This document shows, one piece after another, positions 11,563-19,283 of a stretch of 19,283 bases of DNA; within the stretch, counting starts at the first letter, position 1; the number at the start of each line of letters is the position of its first letter. This stretch comes from Nymphaea colorata (lineage: Eukaryota; Streptophyta; Magnoliopsida; Nymphaeales; Nymphaeaceae), in the NCBI RefSeq assembly GCF_008831285.2, contig NW_022205242.1, positions 1-19,283 of the forward strand. The letters are read 5' to 3'. The notes under the pieces were generated by a model. It had not been told where the DNA came from. It did not search any database and was given only the letters and a program-made list of their open reading frames with translations. Both the position numbers and the translations under genes were made by a program.

Positions 11563-13904
11563 TCAATGCTTCTATGGTTTAAAGCCTGTTTTAATCAGTC
11601 TATATGCCCATTTATTTCTTTTGACCATTGCCTTGATCTTTTATTCATTTAGCTAACTTAGCCTGGTTTCTAAATCTCTGAAAAAAAGTTCTGAATTGTC
11701 AACATATAAGATCTCATGGAGAAGGTCAATGAATGATTATATTTCCTAAAGATCTCCCAATGCAGATATTAAAATACACTTTATGGCGTCAACAGAATTA
11801 ACTTTCAATTATTAATGAGAAAATATAATCGAGAAAAATTTCCAGATTTTTCTGATTGCGGAATGGGAAAATGTCGCCTTATATACGTCCAAATCGTTTA
11901 AACACCCATCTTAATCCTATAAGATAACAATAACCCTTACCAGTATTTTTCCCCAAGTTTCTGTATTTTAATTGAAAATTGTTTTAAAGTAGTCCTTCCG
12001 AAAAATATTTAATAAGGCTTCTTATAGCTTTACCTTTAATTAAATCTTACATCCGTATTTGATAGATGTGTATTCTTGAATAACGATTGAAACTTAGTTA
12101 TTACGGTCTCCCCAGTATTATACTTAAAATTCTTTCTTCTATTAGCTATTAGCTTACCCGAAATAAGTTAATGAATACTTAGGTATATACAGAATAGTTT
12201 CGGGAAACCTAATTTCGGCATTAAATGGGATAAGCATCTTGTACTTCTGAATATCTACAAATGTGAGCAAGGAAGCCATGGCAGGCCTTATCACCGAAGA
12301 ATAAGGTATATAATATCTGCATAGGGTTTATTTAAATAGAGGATAGCAAGTTGGCCATCTTAAAATATTAACTTTTGTTCTGTTTAGTCTTAAATCTTAG
12401 ACAATCTGTAAGATACTATATCTAAAGGAATGAATTAAATAAAATCGCAGTTTTTGTTTTTAAACTAAATTTGTAACTGCAAATTATTCACTTTAGTTAG
12501 CCGTTATGAGCCCTTTCGCCATTAAACTATAAGTAATTGCCAAAGAGAACTTTTGTTTATGAAATTATTCTGATAATACTGTTGAAAGGCGATAAATAAA
12601 TTCTGGTTTTTAATTATGTTGTTCTTCGGAAGTCATCTGCATCAAAAAGATAATAAGTCCTCTGTCAGAGTCGATCATTTACTTTAAGTTTTCTGCAAAA
12701 GAATCCTACATTTTGTATTAAAGGTAAGCCAAAAAATCCTTATTATTTGCATATGAGAGTATTCTACAAAGAGGAAGACGCTATTTTATGCATCTTTAGA
12801 GAAAATTCATAGATGTCTGTGGATTGTAGATATTGGCCCGCCCACCACTCGAAGTTTTATATGTATAGCCACCATACATTAGATTCATTTGCTGCATAAT
12901 CATATTCTAGTCTTCATCTTACAACTTGAGGTAAATCGCTAAAGTTTGCCTTATAATTTTTCGCATCTATCTATCTGTAAATCCAAAGTGCTATTGAGCT
13001 TTAAAGTAAGAATTGTTTGCAGAATCACATATTAAGTCTTGACGATGCCAGGGATAATAAAAAGTAACAGAGTCACTCACTCCTGCAACCACAGTAAGAT
13101 TATCAATTTGCTAAAGAGCTTTAAGAAGATTTGAAATTAAGATTCCTGCATATTATGTGTCCTTCAATAAGAAGTTAGTAGCCTAATCTACTCCATCCAT
13201 GATTACCATTGTAAATTTATGGTTTTTTGAACTCTGAAATTAAGCCAGAGCCCTTACGAATTAAACAAACTGCTCAACGTAAGCTTGGTTAGCCCGATGC
13301 CTTTCTGAAATGCAAGCTTATCATAATCGCACACCAAATAGAGGGGATAATAATTAAGATATCCATGCTAAAGATATAACTTTTAGAACTGTCCAACCAG
13401 CAACTTTATAAATATTATCCAGCCATGTTTAAGTTTAAAATTAAACTATTTTAACGATATTTCCAATACAACATACCCTCCGAAATAAGGAAGGCACTTT
13501 TTCCATAGATTTTGGTCTTATGTGATTTTTAATAAAGATAGGTGCTTCTATTAAATCCCCGTAAATAATTCCAGGTTCTTTCGAAGTTACAGATGCTTGA
13601 TTCTGCCAGTTCCGTAATCGATGGGACAGCTAAAGAAGTATTTGAGCATACTCATATTCAATGTCTTACCGAAACCCTCAGGCCTATTAAAAAGAAAAGC
13701 GTTGGATCTCCTTTCTGTTTTGGCATTTTAGATCAATTATACCAGTAGTGAAATCAATAATGTTTTGTCAACTATTAAAGCTTCTCTGACTCGTAACTAT
13801 TTCCAGTCTTAACCTTTTCGTACAAACCTCTAATATATGAATAGTGACTACATAATTGAAAAGTAAAAAATAGTGGGTTCAATAACATAAATAATCCCAA
13901 CCAT
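11563..13904 (-). CDS. AAA-ATPase-like protein (PF09820-type) with degenerate nuclease-like tail
   Basis: Read with TAA/TAG as Gln, two frames cover the gene: 14075 down to about 13330, then 13320 down to TGA 11563-11565 (585 codons), joined by one one-base-deletion-type shift. ATG 13904 is the first Met of the upstream frame; 13853 is an alternative. REALIVDKTLLISLL (residue about 45) and LFNRPEGFGKTLNMSMLKYF (about 77, Walker A GFGKT) are hallmarks of predicted AAA-ATPases of the PF09820 type. Then come VVIMDGVDQA (Walker B-like, from about 13206), HFGFTDRQM, and MYGGYTY...NIYNP, matching the family's YxGY and YNP features. In this family a C-terminal PD-(D/E)XK nuclease often follows. Here IQLKVKLQEAL (12028-12048 region) resembles its E-x-K segment with Gln for Glu. 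NTP binding looks plausible, nuclease activity doubtful; the cellular role is unknown. Confidence 0.8.
13662..13676 (-). other. Walker A motif GFGKT
   Basis: Nucleotide-binding P-loop of the AAA-ATPase-like gene, within RPEGFGKTLNMSMLKYFF. The usual family form is RPRRFGKT, so the basic Arg-Arg pair is changed but the Gly, Lys and Thr are kept. Confidence 0.8.
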
Positions 13905-13941
13905 ATAAAAACCAACACCAATTGAATCCTTATTATTATCG
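13905..13941. promoter_or_regulatory. Short AT-rich divergent intergenic gap
   Basis: If the minus gene starts at 13904 and the plus stretch starts at 13942, only 37 AT-rich bases separate two divergent genes. This would be a shared bidirectional promoter region; both starts are uncertain. Confidence 0.25.
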
Positions 13942-14685
13942 ATGGTTACCGTTTATTACCTAAATTTCGGCAAATCTTTTCTGGACTTAGCAAAGATTAA
14001 TGCAGAATTGATTGCAGATGATATGCATTATAATATTGGGTGGAGACTATTCAAATAAGTTCCCAACCAACATATTCACAGGAACCAAAAAGATCAAAGA
14101 CCAGTTAAGACTGAACTATAGCCGGCCAAGAACCACATAGATGACGCGAAGAGACACTTTGATTGCTAAGACTGATGACAAAAGGACGTAGGCTGAGCTT
14201 TGAACCACCATACCCCGTTTTTGAGGCAACTATTCATAATTCATAGAGCCTGAAAAGTAGCTGTAAAACCCTAAGATCGCTAGTGCTTTAACTAATTAAA
14301 ATTGTTCGGTTTCCAAGCTAAAAGATATTACAATATTGTTCTAATAATACTTCCGCTTATGCACGTTTTAAAAATAGGTATAGAGATCAACTCTTTTCAG
14401 AGTCTTCAGCACTGCTGGACCAATGGCTGCTAAGGAGTGACCAACCGTGCATTGGGCTGGCTCCTTGAAAAGTGAATATCACTAACATGTGTAGGACACA
14501 AAACTGAGTGAAGAGAGTCCTCACCTCAAAAGTAAATCTCCTCAGAGCCCAATAACTGTGCCTGAAAGTGATATAAATGCAGAATTTATTGTAATTAGGC
14601 TTATTATATTGGAATTATGACTCATGAAGTACCTTAAAGTAGAAACTTTGGTCAAACGAAAAGGGCTATAGTAAAAAAGTTTTGA
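13942..14685 (+). CDS. Unrecognised frame-disrupted coding stretch
   Basis: ATG 13942 opens 77 codons (LNFGKSFLDLAKINAELIAD, DDMHYNIGWRLFKQVPNQHI) to TGA 14173. The reading moves one base back near 14165 into a frame with TKGRRLSFEPPYPVFEATIH and FKNRYRDQLFSESSALLDQW up to TGA 14466. It moves one base back again into SEESPHLKSKSPQSPITVPE to TGA 14618, and perhaps a last basic piece to TGA 14683. Composition is protein-like and less AT-rich than the flanks, with a Ser/Pro-rich acidic segment near the end. I do not recognise a family. The frame is also open further upstream, but that part is antisense to the AAA-ATPase-like gene, which has clear domain motifs, so it was excluded. Confidence 0.4.
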
Positions 14686-15218
14686 CAAGCTATTTGAAAT
14701 ATGAAAACAAGTCATTAAACTAAGATAAGATATAAATATTATTTATATATAAAATAAGAGGGTTTTCATCATTTTTTTGTTTATTTGAAGTTTCTTGTGT
14801 TTTGCATCTTACTAAATATCTGAATTCCCGTTCAGATTCGCATGAGTTTTATTTTTTAAGTTAACTTTTAACTGGATTGGAATATGTCACATATGGTAAA
14901 CATACAATATTTGAAGAATTTCAAATGGAATCACATATTTCAAGACTTAAGGAAAAATTAGCCCAGTTCTAGAATTGTTAGGCCTGTTGCAATTCGGTAA
15001 TAAAAAGGTGCATCAGCCTCAGTTTTAGAATTATATGAGCGGAGGATACTATTTTTTAAAAAAATAAGCATAACTTTAAAGAGAGTTCAATCTTAATCAA
15101 GAGATAATTAAATGAAACCCAAGATATCTTTTCTTTACATTTTTAGTTAGATTCAATCAAAGGAAATAAGGGACTTATATATTACACACTTTTTTAATTT
15201 CAAAACTAAATAACAGCT
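14686..15218. other. AT-rich region with an ambiguous open frame
   Basis: No kinase motif (HxD, DFG, GTP) is visible, although a full family copy would place its kinase domain here. One plus frame is open from 14824 to 15324 (167 codons, first ATG 14845). It encodes a basic, mixed-composition sequence with YERRILFFKKISITLKRVQ. With only TGA as stop, such length in AT-rich DNA can arise by chance, so it is not called as a gene. Confidence 0.3.
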
Positions 15219-17861
15219 AATGATGAAGACTATTGTGTTCTGTCTGTATTTTTTAGCAGTAGGCTTTAGAAAATATTGTGAAAAACCAGAAAAGTTTCAT
15301 ACTTAATATTTTAGTATCAACATCTGAGCGAAAATGAATCGAGATCAAGGAATTGCTTGATATTTTATTAGATCTTCACAAAGAATACGTATTCAAAGTA
15401 TTATCTTTAGTAAAGAGATTGGCAAGAGTGCTATTTATCGATTCAATACTCAGAGAAGAGTTAATTAAGTACTCAAATCTGCTTACAGTACACAGCGATG
15501 AAAAATAGGCAAAAACTATGCAAACAAAGAATATTCTTAAAACGAGACAGGCATTAATAGTGATTGATCGATGAAAGCAGTCATAATGTGCATAAGATAG
15601 AGCCCTTAAAATTCGATGAAATATTGGCATTGAAGCTAATTTTGACATTATAATAAAACTATTATGGAAATCAGTAATTTTTAAGAGGAATCAATCGGCA
15701 ATGTTCTTGCAATTACCTTTGAATCAATACGATTTGATGTAAGAAATCTTGACTGCCATACTAAAGTTATGCTTTTGAAAAAAGTTATCCCATTACTCAA
15801 AAGATATATGGGGATGACTTTCGCAAGCACTCAATAAAATGGGAAGGAACAAAAAGAATAAGAATAAACTGAAGAACAAGAAATTAATGTAGTGAAAGAA
15901 TTTATCACTTTGCTTTTGCACTTCTGTTATGCAAAAACATCTTAGCAATCGGCTAAGTCCAGGATATTTGATATTTTTCAACAAGCTATACTTCTAGATA
16001 TCAATGTTTCGCAACTAATAGACCCCTTCCTAGCTTATATTAACATTCATAGTCAAACAGCTATCGAAAATATTCTAGTAGCTTTACAGTGCAAAAGATT
16101 AATGCAATCAACAGATATGATAGCTACACAGCACTTATAAAAGGCAAGGTAAATCAAATAAAAACTATTTTCTTTTGTATAAAATCAAACGAAAAAGTTC
16201 AAAGAGAAAGCCAAAGACTCCAATGATGCTTAGCATCAATCGATTTTGAGGATATTGAATATCTCATAAAATTTAAACAAAGCTTAGATATTTCGTCTTG
16301 CTTAAAAAGGAAAGTAAAGCCTTGATTATATAAAAAATACAAAGGTTCGACTATATCTACGCCATTACCTCACCGAGAAAAGAATATAATAAACTTTTTC
16401 CCCAATAAACAACGCACAAATGCTTGATTTAATCAATTACGTGAAAAAATCCGAGCTTCAAAAGTTAGATTTTCTTAGTTATGTTCACTTAAACCTGAAG
16501 CTGATCAACTACAGTAGTTTTAATGAGGAGTTCATATCTTTATGTACCTCTATAAGAAGAGTAGTAAACTGTAATTACATTCATAACTTGCTTAATGTTA
16601 TCCAAAAGAATACAAAATATAATCCAACATCTATTGGCACAAGAATATAGTATATTATCAAGAGGCATCAACAATAAAAAGATAATAACAAGTTTTAATA
16701 TGAGTTATCTACGATTGTAGGTCAAATCAATAATAATCGTGTGACTGTGGATACTAATATTCATAAAAAACTGCTTATCCTCTACGAGATATATGAATTA
16801 ATCAATAAAGAGGGCATAATCTTTGATGAAACTAAAAGTTCGTAATATTTTAAAGTGCTTCATCATATCAAAATCGAGTATTTTTATTATTGCTTAAGTG
16901 AAAAGACAAAAGGGCTTTTCCTTTCTAAACTAAGGCAAGCATAGTAAGCTTCATAAAGGCTCAAAGCTTCCAATCCAGAAGATAATTTCAAATCCGCCTT
17001 CCTCTGCTTCCGCTCAGCATATTACAAATCCCAATATTATCTCTATGAGAGGAGGTATTAATAATGCATTTCGCTACTCAACTAGCTTGTAAATACATGT
17101 ACAGATATCAACATGACCTTTTTGACGCTCGAAATCTTAATAGACCTCATTACGGTTAGTAATAATGAAGGGAATCATAAAAAAACCTTAAAATCATCTA
17201 TTGCTCTCTACGATTTTTGCAAAAAGAATCGCCTTGAGTCCTTTTATTTGCTACAAAGGAGCTTGAATTACTCTGTAATTACTTTGAATGCATTTGCACG
17301 ATATAGTGAGGAGTAGTTTTTATATGAAATTCTGTTGAAATTAACTCAAGTAGTCTGTGAATATCCCCTATAAGGATACTTCAGCTCCCTTTTGATCATC
17401 TGCGAGAGATTTTTAAACCAAAACCCAGATTATTTGCCCAAATTAAATATTTAAAAATTCCAAGAAAACCAATAAATTAATCTGCAAAACAATCCTTATC
17501 TGCTGATATTTTATGGATACAGCCTTTTGAGAGAAACCTCTGATAAACAGCTAAAACTTTTCAAGAAGATAGCCACCAACTGTGATCGTTTAAGCAAGTA
17601 TGCAAGGAAAAAGCTACTGCAACAGTATTTTGTCTGTTTTTAATTTCTATTGAAAAAGAGGCACAAAGAAAAAGGTTAAACATCTTTCGACATGCAAAAT
17701 GTTTTATAAATGTTCCAGAATTCAATAAAAATCATGCCTAGAAAATCTTCAAAATTAGAAAAAGCAGAACCCGAAACTTATTGAAGATAGTTGGCTTCTC
17801 TAAATGCAACCAGCTAAGGGTTTTATCGAAAAAGGCTAGAAGATATTTGGGATTCCTTTGA
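15219..17861 (+). CDS. Copy C: helical-repeat part of the family, no kinase domain
   Basis: Homology starts just after the kinase core (NDEDYCVLSVFFSSRLQKIL), then YLIFQYQHLSENE, then YVFKVLSLVKRLARVLFIDS. From ATG 15664 a single frame is open for 706 codons to TGA 17782, holding LAITFESIRFDVRNLD, KSRIFDIFQQAILLDI, KLDFLSYVHLNLKLIN, ALYDFCKKN and NPYLLIFYGYSLL. By homology with copies B and D the true C-terminus is one base back from about 17645 (KRLNIFRHAKCFI, basic tail, TGA 17859-17861). Other shifts lie near 15345 and 15666 (at AAA). TGA codons at 15279, 15572 and 15617 interrupt the 5' part. Either a 5'-truncated copy or a family member without a kinase. The helical region is TPR-like in appearance, probably protein-binding; this is inference. 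Confidence 0.82.
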
Positions 17862-18427
17862 TCTTATGCATAATTTATCTTTAATCTTATAATTGACTAT
17901 TTAGTTTATTTTAATTTGGCAAAAACAGTTTTCAAAGAGGCTGGCTAGGGTAAAATTTATATCAATCTGGAGTATTTTTAAAATTGGCATAATACTGAAT
18001 ATTTATTAAATTAGATCTCCTTCAGATTTTTTACGTTTCGCACATGAAAATTGAATAAAGCAATCAAGAAATACGATTTTAGCCCAAAAGAGTTATTAAT
18101 AAAACTCACAAACCATAATCATGAACAAATTTAAATGTGATAGCAGCTAAAGATAGTCCATGTATCTAATCCTGGATTTTCTCGATACAGCTTTAGTTTC
18201 ATGTGCGCACATCAAAACGCCTAATTCACATTAAACTAATCAATAAAATCAAGTTTTTTATTAAATTTCTTAAAGAGATAGTTTTAATTTTTAAAATAAT
18301 AACGACTCATGAGGTTTTTCATTTTTATGCTGAGAGGCTCTTTCATTATTTTCCATTTTACATCATGTGTGCAATAGATATCACATTTATAATTAAGTTA
18401 ATAGTAGATTATTATGAATATACATGA
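17862..18427. other. AT-rich convergent intergenic region
   Basis: This lies between the converging 3' ends of copies C and D. Open frames exist in several phases but are Lys/Ile/Phe-rich, match nothing else in the window, and fit chance expectation for AT-rich DNA with one stop codon. No gene or RNA was identified. Confidence 0.4.
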
Positions 18428-19283
18428 TCACAAATACTAAATGAACCTCTTAATTTTCATTTTTAAATGCTCTACTTTTATTGAATCTATCTGCTTTCTC
18501 TTGTTCACCTTGATTATTTATTTTGCCAGAGTCTTCTTAGTCCACCAGTCAGATATGTATCTGTTTGCTTTTCTAAAGATGCATAGCCTCATTTTCACTA
18601 TTTAGCAGTGGTTAGAAGTAAAAAATGCATTGAAGTATTTCTCTAAGATCTTTTTCTTCGCATATGTAGTCAATCGATCACAGTGAAAGGCTATTTTCTC
18701 AAACAGCTTCATCTGAGAGTCCCCATTTTCGCGGAAAAGACTATATGCATAGAAGATTAGCAAATAGGGGTTGCTTTTTAAGCTTAGCTAGCCGTAGTCT
18801 TCGATCTTTTTAAAATAAAAAAATTATATGGATTTCGGATACATATCTATAAATCTATCACAAAGAGTAAAAAATGTGCACAAATAGTTCTCAAGCGGGT
18901 GTAAGCAGATTAGTTTTACTATTTCCACGAGAAACTCTTGCAGTTGTAGTTGGTTATTATTCAAGAATATATACATAATTGTAAAAGAAATGTTTATGCT
19001 TTTTTATAGGAGATAAAAGGCTAGATAGTTATTCTTTTTGCAGAAATCGTATAGAAGCAATCCAGCTGCCAGTTTCGACTTATCGTTTCTCTGCAAGAAG
19101 CTCACAACATTCAACTCCATATAAATTTACAGTAATAAAAGATTCACTTTAAGATGATTACACACTTTAATGAGTTCATGAAGAAGAGATATGCTCTATT
19201 CAAAGCGTTTTTCAAATATGCAAAATTTCGATTGGTAGCAAAAATATCTTAATCGTAGAAAAGAAAGTCTTAAGCCATTAGGG
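18428..19283 (-). CDS. Copy D: C-terminal part of the helical-repeat family, 5' partial
   Basis: Reading leftward from 19282, one frame is open for 284 codons to TGA 18428-18430, so the gene enters from beyond the window edge. It aligns without any shift to the C-terminal third of copies B and C: FEKRFEQSISLLHELI, LLLYDFCKKNNYLAFYLLQK, LICLHPLENYLCTFFTLCDR, NPYLLIFYAYSLFRENGDSQ, CDRLTTYAKKKILEKYFNAF, RLCIFRKANRYIS and a Lys-rich tail. TAA at 19004-19006 stands where copy C has CAA, supporting Gln. It is inverted relative to A, B and C and is the only copy with no frame disruption in the visible part. Whether it carries a kinase domain cannot be seen. Confidence 0.83.

Noticed and set aside
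13600-13941. Upstream extension of the plus-strand stretch that starts at 13942
   Set aside because: It is antisense to the VDKT and GFGKT motifs of the AAA-ATPase-like gene, which are far stronger evidence for the minus strand.
15376-15984. Minus-strand frames opposite copy C
   Set aside because: They are shadows of the plus-strand frames that align with copy B over the same residues.
18203-18427. 74-codon plus-strand hydrophobic frame
   Set aside because: It lacks an ATG at its 5' end, is extremely AT-rich and Ile/Phe/Lys-biased, and abuts the stop of copy D with no homolog in the window.
1-19283. TBE-type or other transposon, or ciliate telomere repeats
   Set aside because: No C4A4/G4T4 runs, terminal inverted repeats or DDE transposase motifs were seen by eye. 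A kinase-like domain alone is not enough to call a transposon.

Overview
The window looks like AT-rich protist nuclear DNA that uses the ciliate code, with TAA and TAG as glutamine and TGA as the only stop. Read with the standard code, almost nothing long is open. Read with TAA/TAG as Gln, frames of several hundred codons appear, and paralogous copies in this window show the same residue as CAA in one copy and TAA in another. No telomere-like C4A4/G4T4 run, rRNA, tRNA, CRISPR array or recognisable transposase was seen. Several decayed, related genes on one continuous stretch fit germline (micronuclear) or gene-family-rich DNA of a hypotrich or other spirotrich ciliate better than a one-gene macronuclear nanochromosome. 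The same code also occurs in oligohymenophorean ciliates, hexamitids, some oxymonads and some green algae, so the taxon is an inference.

Layout. (1) 154-3659 (+): copy A of a roughly 1170-residue protein with an N-terminal kinase-like domain followed by a long helical region, broken by several frame changes. (2) About 4144-6475 (+): a relatively GC-rich, frame-broken gene with a Schlafen/AlbA_2-like motif, possibly continuing as the broken coding stretch 6545-7446. (3) 7561-11121 (+): copy B of the kinase/helical family, the best full-length copy, with 607 uninterrupted codons at its 5' end. (4) 11233-11450 (+): a short extra fragment of the family's C-terminal part. (5) 11563-13904 (-): an AAA-ATPase-like (PF09820-type) gene with one frame change and a degenerate nuclease-like tail. 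(6) 13942-14685 (+): a divergently oriented unrecognised coding stretch. (7) About 15219-17861 (+): copy C of the family, without a detectable kinase domain. (8) 18428-19283 (-): copy D, inverted, open to the window edge.

The main result is a repeated family with four large copies and one fragment, interleaved with an AAA-ATPase-like gene and a Schlafen-like gene. Most frame changes needed to follow homology are of the one-base-deletion type, and several lie in or next to short homopolymers. That pattern can come from deletion-biased sequence errors or from real decay, so intact versus pseudogene status should be treated as open.
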